Assembly (NCBI GenBank): GCA_017464425.1
Contig: JAFUDX010000039.1
Span: forward strand, 1-58,246
Reading direction: 5' to 3'
Origin: Treponema sp.
Lineage (GTDB): Bacteria > Spirochaetota > Spirochaetia > Treponematales > Treponemataceae
Length of the DNA stretch: 58,246 nt
The notes under the pieces were generated by a model that ran no database searches, was not told where the DNA came from, and worked only from the letters and a program-made list of their open reading frames with translations. This document shows positions 34,680 through 43,419 of this stretch, piece by piece. The translations under genes were made by a program, and so were the position numbers. Numbering within the stretch: position 1 is the stretch's first letter; every line of letters begins with the position of its first letter.

Positions 34680-34801
34680 TTTTGGAAAGACTCCATCTTT
34701 TTTGAACTCTCAATAGATTAGCATAGATTAGCACTGATTTACAAGATATTGCATGTATGAAGATATTGACTAAATGCTTTTCTTCTTACAGAATTTGTGA
34801 T

Positions 34802-35263
34802 ATGAAAACCCGATTTTTTAAAGTCTTCGTTTGTTTTTTTATCACTTCTGTTGTTTTTGTCGCGTGCAATAAAAAGGTGGCATCGTCACCAAGCCCTGCC
34901 GCTGAGAGTGTTTCGCAAAACGGAATTGATTACGATCTTTCTCAGATGAATGGAAATCTTGTGTATGCCGAAGTATTTAACATGATGGTCGAGCCTGAGC
35001 TGTACGAAGATAAGGTTATTAAAATGCGGGGTAATTTTGTTGTCTATGAGGATTCTCCCACGACAGGGGGCAGAACATATGCCGTTCTTATTTCTGATGC
35101 GCTTGCGTGCTGTCAGCAGGGAATCGAATTCCATTACGATTTTAACGGAAATGAGCCACAGGACGGAGAAGAAATTCTGGTCACAGGCGTGTATGTTACG
35201 GATTTGCTCGCTGATGAAATTTCCTACAATTATGTTAAGGCACAGAGCGTGGAGCGACTTTAA
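34802..35263 (+). CDS. Lipoprotein, unknown function
   Basis: A 153-residue protein with signal peptide and lipobox FVACN (Cys about 21). The mature part has an OB-like pattern: YEDKVIKMRGNFVVYED...YAVLISDALACCQQGIEFHY, which resembles small periplasmic proteins predicted to be OB-folds; two adjacent Cys are notable. ATG 34802 gives a proper signal peptide, unlike the in-frame start at 34757. The stop directly abuts the acyltransferase start, so it is in the same operon. Confidence 0.8.
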   Translation: MKTRFFKVFVCFFITSVVFVACNKKVASSPSPAAESVSQNGIDYDLSQMNGNLVYAEVFNMMVEPELYEDKVIKMRGNFVVYEDSPTTGGRTYAVLISDALACCQQGIEFHYDFNGNEPQDGEEILVTGVYVTDLLADEISYNYVKAQSVERL

Positions 35264-36085
35264 ATGGACGGCGAAAAAACACTTCTTTTTCCAAAAGAAA
35301 AAATTAAAAACTATCCGCTTTATTTTCTCCGAATTATTTCAAAACTGATTTCGCTTTCGATTTTTGGAGTCGGTTCGGTTCTGCTCTCAATCATCTGTTT
35401 TCCCATCGCAAAGCTTATTTTTCCCAAAAAACAAAAATTTCAGTATCATATGCGGCATCTCATTTATGTTCTGTTCAAGTTTTTTCTGGGAATAATGTGG
35501 AGTCTCAATCTGCTCAAAATCAAAGTGAATAAAAAAAATTATCTGGATAATCTCAAATCAGCGATAATCGTCGCAAATCATCCTGGCTACTTTGATTCGG
35601 TCGTCATGCTTTCCATGCTAAAGCACGGCTCAATCGTTCCAAAGGCATCTCTGTCCAAAGGAAGTGTCATGCAAGTCATCATCAAAGAATTGTACATGCC
35701 CAATTCAATTCCGTTTGATGATATGGTGGAACTTGCAAAAGGTGATTTGGAGGCGGGAAACTGCATAATGATTTTCCCTGAAGGAACAAGAAGCACTCCG
35801 TACGGTCAGCATGTGTACAAAAAAGGTGCGGCACGGCTTTCGTTGCGGGCGAATGTTCCCATTATCCCCGTGTACATTGGCGGTACCGAAAAACGAGGGC
35901 TTGGAAAAGGCGATAAAATCCTTCAAGTCAATCCGAATCATCGCTATGTATATGATTTACAGATAAAAGACCCGATTTATCCGCAAGAATTCGCTGATGT
36001 ACCAGAAACGATTGCGGCAAAGCGAATCACCGAAAAAATGAAGGCAGCCCTTTCTGATGAAGCAAATGCCATGTATCGATATTGA
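35264..36085 (+). CDS. 1-acyl-glycerol-3-phosphate acyltransferase-like (LPLAT)
   Basis: A 273-residue membrane-bound acyltransferase. An N-terminal hydrophobic segment (about 22-50) and short second helix anchor it. Motifs: HxxxxD in ANHPGYFDSVVML, FPEGTRS (motif III) and IPVYIGGTEKRG (motif IV). It transfers an acyl chain to a lysophospholipid or related lipid. In aryl-polyene clusters an LPLAT precedes two ACPs, exactly as here. Zero-base gap to the lipoprotein gene. Confidence 0.9.
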   Translation: MDGEKTLLFPKEKIKNYPLYFLRIISKLISLSIFGVGSVLLSIICFPIAKLIFPKKQKFQYHMRHLIYVLFKFFLGIMWSLNLLKIKVNKKNYLDNLKSAIIVANHPGYFDSVVMLSMLKHGSIVPKASLSKGSVMQVIIKELYMPNSIPFDDMVELAKGDLEAGNCIMIFPEGTRSTPYGQHVYKKGAARLSLRANVPIIPVYIGGTEKRGLGKGDKILQVNPNHRYVYDLQIKDPIYPQEFADVPETIAAKRITEKMKAALSDEANAMYRY

Positions 36086-36110
36086 AATTTAATGAGCCTC
36101 GCTATATAAT
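36082..36110 (+). promoter_or_regulatory. Promoter of the acyl-carrier-protein operon
   Basis: TTGAAA (36082-36087), 17 bp, perfect TATAAT (36105-36110), starting within the acyltransferase stop region. ATG 36141 has AAAGAGG. Confidence 0.8.
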
Positions 36111-36140
36111 ATTCTTTCCCATATGTAAAGAGGTTTTTAA

Positions 36141-36407
36141 ATGGACGAACTTAAACAGCAGATTAAAGAATGTATCATCTCTTCTCTTGAACTTGAAGAC
36201 ATTACGCCAGAAAATATCGTTGATTCGGAGCCGCTTTTTGGCACGGGCTTGGGCTTAGATTCAATCGATGCGCTTGAGCTTGGCGTTGCCCTTAAAAAGA
36301 AATTTGGCGTCAAATTCAACGCAGAAAATTCTGAGACTCGCGAGCATTTTGCTTCAATCAATGCTTTGGCAGAATATATTTCTTCAGAAAAGGCAAAGGC
36401 TAACTAA
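36141..36407 (+). CDS. Acyl carrier protein (aryl-polyene type, first)
   Basis: An 88-residue carrier protein with the phosphopantetheine Ser in GLGLDSIDALELG (about residue 41). Acidic helices I-III fit the fold. The N-terminal ELKQQIKECIISSLELEDI resembles the first ACP of aryl-polyene clusters. Followed at 2 bp by a second ACP. Confidence 0.93.
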   Translation: MDELKQQIKECIISSLELEDITPENIVDSEPLFGTGLGLDSIDALELGVALKKKFGVKFNAENSETREHFASINALAEYISSEKAKAN

Positions 36408-36409
36408 TT

Positions 36410-36652
36410 ATGACAAAAGATGAACTGTATGCAAAGGTCAAAGAAATTCTCATAAACGATTTTGACATTGATGAAGATTTGATTACTCCAGAGGCTTCAA
36501 TTTCAGAAGATTTGGAACTTGATTCAATTGATTCGGTTGAAATGATTGTAAAAGTCAAGCCGTTTCTCAACGCCGCAATTGAGCCCGAAGCGTTCAAGTC
36601 AGTCAAAACCGTGCAAGATGTGGTCGACATTCTAGAGCCACTTACAAAATAG
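36410..36652 (+). CDS. Acyl carrier protein (second)
   Basis: An 80-residue ACP with phosphopantetheine Ser in DLELDSIDSVEM (about residue 38). Tandem, non-identical ACPs are the rule in aryl-polyene systems. Very acidic. Confidence 0.93.
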   Translation: MTKDELYAKVKEILINDFDIDEDLITPEASISEDLELDSIDSVEMIVKVKPFLNAAIEPEAFKSVKTVQDVVDILEPLTK

Positions 36653-36667
36653 AAACACTAATTAATA

Positions 36668-36819
36668 GTCACACGGATTCGATTTTGCTAACGCAAAATC
36701 AAAGCAAAAGTTTTAGAAACTGAGATTTCGTAGAAATCTCGAATACATTGCTTTGCACTGTTTGCGTTAGTAGAAATTATTAATTCGTCGCTTACGCGAC
36801 TAATGCATCCGTGTGGCAC
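36668..36819 (+). repeat. Palindromic element family A, copy 2 (5' leader of fused ligase gene)
   Basis: Outer arms GTCACACGGATTCG and GCATCCGTGTGGCAC enclose three perfect hairpins (GATTTTGC/GCAAAATC, GAGATTTC/GAAATCTC, GTCGC/GCGAC). The element ends seven bp before the ATG at 36827 and occupies the whole gap. Confidence 0.85.
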
Positions 36820-36826
36820 TATTTTT

Positions 36827-38893
36827 ATGCACTTGTTTTCACGAATCGCTTTCATTATCCTTTCGATTCTCTATCCGCTCGTTGTTTTTTCTTGCCTCGT
36901 GATTTTTCATGTGCCGATTAAAATTTTCTCGTTGTTTATTGTCTTTATCGCGCTCGTGTATCTGCTCATGGCGACGGGTGGAGCTCGTGCGGGCGGGGAA
37001 TCGTCTTTGGGCGCGCGGCTCAAAAAAAATCTTCGCTTGCTCGTGAGCGCAGGGCTTCTGCTTGCGGCGGGGCTTATCTGCCTTGCCACAGGTCAGACGC
37101 TTTTTATCAAGCTCTATCCCGTGCTGATGAATGTGATTTTTCTGTTCACTTTTGGAAGCACGCTCTTTTTGCCGCCGAATATCTGCTTCCGCTTCGCATG
37201 CCTCGCGCAAAAAAATCTCTCGCAGTCGCACATTTCGCGCCGTGTTGAGAAGTATTGCTTTAAAGTCACGGTAATATGGTGCGTGTTTTTTATTCTGAAT
37301 GGCGCAGCGGCACTGTACACAGTTTTTAGTAAAAGTGATAAAATGTGGTCGATTTATAACGGCGGAATTGCCTATGCGCTTATGGGCGTTCTTTTTGCCG
37401 TGGAATTTCTTGTGCGAATGGTGGTGAATTCAAAAATGCCGAAACTTGCGTATATTTCAAAATTCAATGCTCAAAGCTGGCCGCTCGAAAAAATTATGTG
37501 CTATGAGCGAAAGTGGAGCGACAAAAAATACCTCACATGGAGCGATTTCCTTGCTACGAGCGCAAAAATGCGCCGCTTTATCACGAGTCACGGCGAGTGC
37601 GAAAAATGGATTCTCCATTGCGAAGATTACTGGCTCTTTTTGTGTACTTTCATTGCGCTCTTGCAGTGCAAAAAAGAAGTGCTCCTCACCGCGAACATCA
37701 GCCCTAAATTTATTGAAGAAATGCGAGAGGGGGCGGGAAGCACGACGCTGTTCCTCACTGACCAGACCGAAGTTGAGGGAAAGCCAATCGAAGACGCATT
37801 CTTTATCCCGAAGATTCTTGAAGATGAGACCGAGCCGACTGAATCTGAAAAAATGACGACTCCCGCAATCGAAAGCGACGAAACGAAAATCATTTTGTAT
37901 ACATCAGGCTCTACGGGGCATCCGAAAGCTGTGCATCAGCGCATGACTGAATTTGAGGCGGACAATGCCTTTATTCTTTCAAAATGGTACGATGAATTTG
38001 CGAGCCGAAAACTGTGCGCGGTCAACTCACAGCACCACATTTACGGTTTTTTGTTCACGATTTCGCTTCCGTTTGCCGCGGGCGTTCCGTTCCGCAGAAA
38101 GCGAATTGAATTTCCCGAAGAGTTTGAAGCGTTGGACGACGAATCCTACATGATTATCGCCGTTCCCGCATTCTTAAAGCGAACCTGTGCCGAATTAGGC
38201 GAAAAAAAGTTACCGCTCAAAAATCCGTGGATTTTCACATCGGGCGGGGCGGTTTCCCCAGAGCTTGCCGTGGACACCAATCGCGTGTTCGGATTCTGCC
38301 CGCTTGAAGTGTACGGCTCAACCGAAACTTCGGGAATCGCCTACCGCCAGCAGACCAAAAACGGCTTAATCTGGACACCGTTCGACAATGCAAAAATCTG
38401 GCTCGACAAAGACGACGGCTGCCTCACGATTATTTCTCCGTACATCAAAGACCCTGCCGGTTTTAAGACGGGCGATTTAGCCGAAATGTATGAAGACGGC
38501 ACTTTCTTGCTCAAAGGTCGCGCGGATTCCATCGTCAAAATCGAAGAAAAACGCATTTCCGTCACCGAAGTTGAAAACAGACTCTTGCAAAGCGGACTTG
38601 TCGCCGATTGTTCCGTTGTTCCAATGCAAGACAGGAGGCAGTATCTTGCGGCGGCGATTGTCTTGAACGAAGAAGGCAAGCAGAAATTCGCCACGACAGA
38701 AAAATATCTCATAAACCGCCACTTCCACGACTATCTTTTGCAGTTTTTTGAGAATGTGGTTTTGCCGAAAAAATGGCGTTACCTCGAAAAACTTCCGTGC
38801 GATGTGCAGGGCAAAAAACACAAGCCCGAAATTCAGGCATTGTTTGACACTTCGACAGACTCAGCGACTGATGATGAGGGAGACGAAAAGTGA
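36827..38893 (+). CDS. Fused COG4648-type membrane domain and AMP-dependent acyl ligase
   Basis: A 688-residue protein. Residues about 1-205 hold six membrane segments and match the COG4648 protein of aryl-polyene clusters (FTFGSTLFLPPNICFRFA, VTVIWCVFFILNGAAALYT, NGGIAYALMGVLFAVEFLVR). From about 225 it is an acyl-adenylate ligase with IILYTSGSTGHPKAVHQRM, VYGSTETSGIAYR, FKTGDLAEMY and KGRADSIVKIEEKRIS. In other bacteria these are two genes. The ATG at 36803 lies in the family A repeat, so 36827 is chosen, although its ribosome site is weak. It overlaps the dehydratase by 4 bp. Confidence 0.88.
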   Translation: MHLFSRIAFIILSILYPLVVFSCLVIFHVPIKIFSLFIVFIALVYLLMATGGARAGGESSLGARLKKNLRLLVSAGLLLAAGLICLATGQTLFIKLYPVLMNVIFLFTFGSTLFLPPNICFRFACLAQKNLSQSHISRRVEKYCFKVTVIWCVFFILNGAAALYTVFSKSDKMWSIYNGGIAYALMGVLFAVEFLVRMVVNSKMPKLAYISKFNAQSWPLEKIMCYERKWSDKKYLTWSDFLATSAKMRRFITSHGECEKWILHCEDYWLFLCTFIALLQCKKEVLLTANISPKFIEEMREGAGSTTLFLTDQTEVEGKPIEDAFFIPKILEDETEPTESEKMTTPAIESDETKIILYTSGSTGHPKAVHQRMTEFEADNAFILSKWYDEFASRKLCAVNSQHHIYGFLFTISLPFAAGVPFRRKRIEFPEEFEALDDESYMIIAVPAFLKRTCAELGEKKLPLKNPWIFTSGGAVSPELAVDTNRVFGFCPLEVYGSTETSGIAYRQQTKNGLIWTPFDNAKIWLDKDDGCLTIISPYIKDPAGFKTGDLAEMYEDGTFLLKGRADSIVKIEEKRISVTEVENRLLQSGLVADCSVVPMQDRRQYLAAAIVLNEEGKQKFATTEKYLINRHFHDYLLQFFENVVLPKKWRYLEKLPCDVQGKKHKPEIQALFDTSTDSATDDEGDEK

Positions 38894-39246
38894 TTCACTC
38901 GATTTCAGGCGAAGAAGTGCTTGAAAAATCAGAAAATGCTGTTTCTCTCAAAGTGAAAATCGTTGCCGAAAGCGATTATTTTGACGGGCATTTCCCGCAG
39001 TTTAAATTGCTTCCCGCGGTGGCGCAGATTGATTTGGTCGTTCATTATGCACAAAAATATTTTGGCCTGCCGCTTTCAACGCCGAATATCAAGCGATTCA
39101 AGTTTTCGGATAAAATCCTACCCGATACGAGCGTTTTCTTTAAAATCGCGTTTGATTCTGCAAAAAATCGCGTGAGTTTTGAAGTTTCGGACTGTGAAGA
39201 TGGGCGAGTGTATTCAAGCGGGAGTTATGCTTTTCCGATAAACTAA
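38890..39246 (+). CDS. Hotdog-fold hydroxyacyl-ACP dehydratase (aryl-polyene type)
   Basis: A 118-residue FabZ/FabA-like dehydratase. The key motif is FDGHFPQFKLLPAVAQIDLV, with catalytic His in GHFP; it then has KRFKFSDKILPDTSVFFKI. Short, single-domain members in this gene position are the dehydratases of aryl-polyene clusters. Overlaps the ligase stop by 4 bp. Confidence 0.88.
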   Translation: MIHSISGEEVLEKSENAVSLKVKIVAESDYFDGHFPQFKLLPAVAQIDLVVHYAQKYFGLPLSTPNIKRFKFSDKILPDTSVFFKIAFDSAKNRVSFEVSDCEDGRVYSSGSYAFPIN

Positions 39247-39248
39247 GT

Positions 39249-39605
39249 ATGTCTTTTAAAAAAAGCGCGTTTTTGTTGATTTTTTTCTTTGCCCCAGTTT
39301 TCTTTTTTGCGTATGAGCGGGTTCCCGTCACTTTGAATTTTAAATCTGGCGGAGAACTCCATACTTCTTTTTACTGTTTTAACGAACTGAGTGAAGGCAA
39401 GCAGATTGCACAGGAACTCTTTCAAGTAAAAAAATATGATGAGTTGGCAAAAAATGAGCGTGAAAAAATGATGCCTGTTCCTTTTGGCACGAATGTCGCC
39501 CTGTATGACTGGGCAATTTTTTGCTATGGAGAAGAATTCTGGCTTTTTGAGGTCAAAAACGGCTGGTTGTGGGGCAGAGGGATGTTGCTTGATTTTCCAC
39601 GATAG
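39249..39605 (+). CDS. Small secreted protein, unknown
   Basis: A 118-residue protein with a signal peptide (LLIFFFAPVFFFA, cleavage about residue 22). The remaining sequence is rich in Phe, Trp and Glu, without a recognised domain. Two bases separate it from the dehydratase, so it belongs to the acyl operon. In aryl-polyene clusters a LolA-like protein often sits near this place, but I see no convincing LolA similarity. Confidence 0.7.
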   Translation: MSFKKSAFLLIFFFAPVFFFAYERVPVTLNFKSGGELHTSFYCFNELSEGKQIAQELFQVKKYDELAKNEREKMMPVPFGTNVALYDWAIFCYGEEFWLFEVKNGWLWGRGMLLDFPR

Positions 39606-39658
39606 GACAGATTGATAAAATTTTTATTGATTTTAGAGATTTTCTTGAAAAATTGTGA

Positions 39659-39664
39659 TACAAT
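39659..39664 (+). promoter_or_regulatory. -10 element of a leaderless transcript
   Basis: TACAAT ends six bases before GTG 39671; no ribosome site, weak -35. Confidence 0.4.
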
Positions 39665-39670
39665 TATATT

Positions 39671-41797
39671 GTGCGAGAAATTAAATTATTTTCTGCCATC
39701 ATTTTAGTTTTCTCTCTTCTTTTTTTATCTTGTAAAAGCGAGAATTCTTCTTACGATTCCGAAACAATCATTGATTTGCGGGATCGATTTTATTGGGCAG
39801 AATGTAACGCTCATAGTACTCCGTTTACCGCAGACCGTCTTCAGTTTCATAAATTTTCCACAGAAGGCATGGCGAATATACGCAAAGTCGCAGGACCAGA
39901 GCAGGAATTTGTCTGGCTCAAAGCCACATTCATCCTTCCCAAAGAACTTGAAAACAAGTCGCTCGGTCTGAGCATTTCATATCTTCACTACGCAGAAAAA
40001 GCATGGATAAATGATACATACATCGGTGGGTACGGAGATTTTCCGCCCCATACAAAATGCGCATGGTGGGGGTCGCACTTTTATTCAATTCCTGAACCGC
40101 TATTAAAACGAGGTGAGCGCAACACGATTCTCATTAAAGTCTTCTGTCAGGGAAAATCGGGCATTTCAGATAATGTTATTCTGGGCGAGCATGATTTTAT
40201 TCAAAAGCAGAATTTATCAAGAAATTTCATGCAAACCGTTATTTACTTTTTTGCCGCTGGCGGTATGTTCTTTACGGCGATTTTGTTTCTCATGATTTTT
40301 ATCTGGCGCATAAAAGAGCGGGAATATCTTTCGTTCTCCTTGCTGTGTATCGCTTCGGTTATCTTTATTACGCCTTTTTTCGGCTCAATTTTGCCCGCAG
40401 GAATCACGAATGCTATTTCAGCCTTGCTGTTCACAAAACTTACGCTGTGCGAAGGCCTTTTTTTGATGTCGTTTTTTCTTTCTTCGCTCATCATTGAATT
40501 CGTCAAAAGGCGTGAGCCACCTGTGTTTCGGGCAATCAGATTTGCCATTCTTATCCTTTCATCGCTTATTGTGCTTCTTGCACCAAATTATAAGGCACTC
40601 ATACGAATTGGACCGATTCCATTTCTGCTTTCGGTTGTCCAGCTTTTGATGGGCTTTGCGCTTATTATCAAAAATCTTGCAAAAGAGACGGGGCTTAAAA
40701 ATTTTCTTGTGCTTTCGGCAAGTTTTATTCCGCTGCTTGTTTCAATTGCACTCGATATTCTCATAAAACTTGTTTTTGAAAAAGTTGATTACCCATACAT
40801 TTCTCTCTTTGGCTGGCTCGTTACGATTATTGTGTTTATTGTTATCCTTTCGATTCGTTATAACAGGGCACTGAATCAAAACGAATACCTCAATATCAAG
40901 CTTCGTCGTGAAGTTCTTAAACAAACGCGCGAGCTTTCTAAAAAGAATTCAACGCTTACCGAAGAAATTCGGCGTGCAGAGACTGACTTGGAAATGGCCT
41001 CGCTTGTTCAGAAAAAATTCTTTCCGTATCCGCCAAAGACGCTTCGTGGATGGGATATTGCCGTCAGCTACAGCCCGCTCGACAAAGTTTCTGGCGATAT
41101 GTACGATTTTTACCTCGACAAAGACAATTTAAACGGATTTTCGCTGTTTGATGTCTCTGGGCACGGAATTGCGGCAAGTTTGGTCACTATGCTTGCAAAA
41201 AATATCATCTTCCAGTCATTTATTCGGAATATGCGGAATAACGAGACGGTTTCCCGCACGCTCTATGAGATAAACGAAGAAATCATCGAGGCAAAAGGCG
41301 GCATCGAAAATTATCTCACGGGGCTTATGTTCCGATTCAAGCCTTTTGACAAAAATGATGATTGTGTGGTGGAAATGGCGAATGCAGGTCATCCCAATCC
41401 GCTGCTTTATTCGGCAAAAAGCAATATCTGTGACGAAATTGAATCGGGTGACAGCGAAGAGCACCACGGAGCAATTGGACTTGATTTTATAACGGTTTCT
41501 TTCCCCCAGATTAATTTTACGATGGGCGAGGACGACATTCTTATTTTCTATACGGATGGACTCACGGAATCAAGAAACAGGGCGAATGAAATGTTCGGAA
41601 AAGAACGACTCAAACGGATTCTCAAAGAGAGTTTTGCAAAAGATGCGCAGTCAATCATGGAAGATATAATCGATGCGTTCCAACGGTTCACTAATGGGGT
41701 CAAGCGAGACGATGACATCACGGTGGTCGTTATGAAGCGGGAAAATTCCATCAACTTTGTGGAAGAACTTGATGACGCAGATGATTTTTTGGGATAA
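39671..41797 (+). CDS. 7TM sensor lipoprotein with SpoIIE-type PP2C phosphatase domain (paralogue)
   Basis: A 708-residue paralogue of the protein at 22028-24226, with the same architecture: lipobox LFLSC (about residue 20), extracytoplasmic sensor region, seven membrane segments (about 185-395), linker and PP2C domain with MASLVQKKFFP, VSGDMYDFYL, FDVSGHGIAASLVTM and FYTDGLTESRN. It starts with GTG and lacks a ribosome site. It lies between the dehydratase and thioesterase genes of the acyl operon but may be transcribed on its own. Confidence 0.88.
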   Translation: MREIKLFSAIILVFSLLFLSCKSENSSYDSETIIDLRDRFYWAECNAHSTPFTADRLQFHKFSTEGMANIRKVAGPEQEFVWLKATFILPKELENKSLGLSISYLHYAEKAWINDTYIGGYGDFPPHTKCAWWGSHFYSIPEPLLKRGERNTILIKVFCQGKSGISDNVILGEHDFIQKQNLSRNFMQTVIYFFAAGGMFFTAILFLMIFIWRIKEREYLSFSLLCIASVIFITPFFGSILPAGITNAISALLFTKLTLCEGLFLMSFFLSSLIIEFVKRREPPVFRAIRFAILILSSLIVLLAPNYKALIRIGPIPFLLSVVQLLMGFALIIKNLAKETGLKNFLVLSASFIPLLVSIALDILIKLVFEKVDYPYISLFGWLVTIIVFIVILSIRYNRALNQNEYLNIKLRREVLKQTRELSKKNSTLTEEIRRAETDLEMASLVQKKFFPYPPKTLRGWDIAVSYSPLDKVSGDMYDFYLDKDNLNGFSLFDVSGHGIAASLVTMLAKNIIFQSFIRNMRNNETVSRTLYEINEEIIEAKGGIENYLTGLMFRFKPFDKNDDCVVEMANAGHPNPLLYSAKSNICDEIESGDSEEHHGAIGLDFITVSFPQINFTMGEDDILIFYTDGLTESRNRANEMFGKERLKRILKESFAKDAQSIMEDIIDAFQRFTNGVKRDDDITVVVMKRENSINFVEELDDADDFLG

Positions 41798-41848
41798 GAA
41801 TACTGAAACTTTTCGCAGTTTTTTGTGTCAAATCACAGAGGAGAAAAA

Positions 41849-42604
41849 ATGACAGAATTTAAACAATGGTACGATGAAGACGGAATCACCTTCCACAGTG
41901 AGCATAAAGTTCAGTTTTCGCAGAGTGATTCTTCTAAAAAACTGAGCCTGTACGAGCTTTTAAAAGTGACGAGTGACATGGCGGTTGAAGATTACGCCCA
42001 GCGCGGCATGGACAGAGACACGCTCACCGAACACGGATACGCTTGCCTTGTTTCGCGCGTTGCCTTCCGATTCCACCGCTTTCCGCGCGAAAACGAAAAT
42101 TATGTTTTTACGACCTATGAAGAAAGGGCAGAACCGCTCCAGCTCGTCCGTGCCTACGAATTTGCCGCTCCAGACGGCACGCCGCTCATCACGGGCTTAA
42201 GTTCATGGCTTTTGGTCGACCCCGCCCTGCACCGAATCATTCCCACCAAAAAATTCGACATGCGGCCGCCCGTTGAAACTTCAAAAGAACACGACTGCAT
42301 GAAGTACGGAAAGATTCAGATTCCTGAAGATTTGGAAAAATGGGACGAGCGCAAAATCAACTATTCAGAAATTGACGGCAACAACCATGTGAACAACGCA
42401 CGCTACGGCGCATTCGTTGCCGATGCAATTCCCGAAAATCTGCGCACAGCCGCCTTCACCGACTTCCGCTTAAACTACGCCAAAGAAGCCAAACTCGGTC
42501 AAACACTTGAGATTTTCGGTAAAGTGAACGAAGCCGAAAAAAAACTCACGATTGTAGGCAAAACCGAAGAAGGCACATCGTTTGAAAGTGAATTATATTG
42601 GTAG
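41849..42604 (+). CDS. Acyl-ACP thioesterase (FatA/FatB-like)
   Basis: A 251-residue enzyme with two hotdog domains that releases free fatty acids from ACP. The first domain has VQFSQSDSSKKLSLYELLK; the second has EIDGNNHVNNARYGAFVAD, the N-x-H motif of plant-type thioesterases. ATG 41849 with AGGAG is selected. It closes the acyl gene group; in aryl-polyene clusters a thioesterase is likewise present, usually smaller. Confidence 0.9.
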   Translation: MTEFKQWYDEDGITFHSEHKVQFSQSDSSKKLSLYELLKVTSDMAVEDYAQRGMDRDTLTEHGYACLVSRVAFRFHRFPRENENYVFTTYEERAEPLQLVRAYEFAAPDGTPLITGLSSWLLVDPALHRIIPTKKFDMRPPVETSKEHDCMKYGKIQIPEDLEKWDERKINYSEIDGNNHVNNARYGAFVADAIPENLRTAAFTDFRLNYAKEAKLGQTLEIFGKVNEAEKKLTIVGKTEEGTSFESELYW

Positions 42605-42640
42605 CGTACGAAGCTATGCTTCGTGCGCGGAAAAAAATCC

Positions 42641-42779
42641 CTCACAGAGACCACAGAGTACACAGAGAGTTTTTTGTATAAAAAAAAACAACCTCAATCA
42701 AGTTTTCTTAGGTAACATGATTGAGGTGTGATTTTTGACATTATAATAATTCCTCTGTGAGCTCCTTAGCTCTGTGAGA
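42641..42779. repeat. Inverted-repeat element family C, copy 1 (with efp terminator inside)
   Basis: CTCACAGAG (42641-42649) and CTCTGTGAG (42771-42779) bound a 139-bp segment; CACAGAG units are repeated within each arm. Copies C2 (44865-44937) and C3 (54421-54513, inside murB) share both arms. Confidence 0.8.
42672..42727 (-). terminator. efp terminator
   Basis: CCTCAAT (42692-42698) and ATTGAGG (42721-42727) form the stem; on the minus strand a long T run follows (42681-42689). It sits inside repeat C1. Confidence 0.7.
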
Positions 42780-42788
42780 AATTTATTT

Positions 42789-43358
42789 CTAGTCTTTGGC
42801 GCGCTCTACGAATGAGCCGTCGCGGGTATCGATTACGATGCGGTCATCGGTGTTGCAGAACAACGGTACTTTAACTTCCATGCCTGTGTCGAGCGTTGCC
42901 GGCTTGGTTGATTTGCCAGAAGTATCGCCTTTGATTCCAGGCTCACAGTAAGTGATAGTGCGAGTAACCTGAATTGGCAAGCGAACACCGACTGGTTTGC
43001 CTTCGTAATAGGTGACTTTAACTTCGTAGTCATCATCTGGAGAAATGTAACCAGCGTTATCGCCGAGATAGTCTTTGTCGAGCATTACATCATCGTATGT
43101 TTCCTGATCCATGAAGTGGTAGTCGTTTCCGTCGATGTAAGAAAGTTTTACGTTCTTTTCGACAAGCTCAACTTCTTCGAATTTTTCACCAGCGTCGAGT
43201 CCCAAATCCTGAGTTCCACCAGTGACAATATCAGCAACGCGAAGTTTTGTAACCATGCCCTGGCGACCAGATTTCTGACCAAGCATCTTCTGAACGATGA
43301 GAGCCTTTCCCTCATACATGAAGGCTGTTCCGACTTTGATTTCGTTTGTCATCAACAT
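42789..43358 (-). CDS. efp: Elongation factor P with Arg at the modification site
   Basis: A 189-residue translation factor that rescues ribosomes stalled at poly-proline. The three domains are intact (GTAFMYEGKALIVQK; DGNDYHFMDQETYDDV; KVPLFCNTDDRIVIDTRDG). The tip of the first domain reads GQKSGRQGMV, so the residue equal to E. coli Lys34 is Arg (residue 32). An Arg tip is the rhamnosylated (EarP) form in other bacteria. A GAGGT site precedes ATG 43358; the in-frame ATG at 43352 is an alternative. Confidence 0.94.
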   Translation of the reverse strand: MLMTNEIKVGTAFMYEGKALIVQKMLGQKSGRQGMVTKLRVADIVTGGTQDLGLDAGEKFEEVELVEKNVKLSYIDGNDYHFMDQETYDDVMLDKDYLGDNAGYISPDDDYEVKVTYYEGKPVGVRLPIQVTRTITYCEPGIKGDTSGKSTKPATLDTGMEVKVPLFCNTDDRIVIDTRDGSFVERAKD

Positions 43359-43419
43359 AATATGTTACCTCAAAAATTAAAACTTTATTTTTCTATTGTA
43401 ATGATTTACCATGAACATT

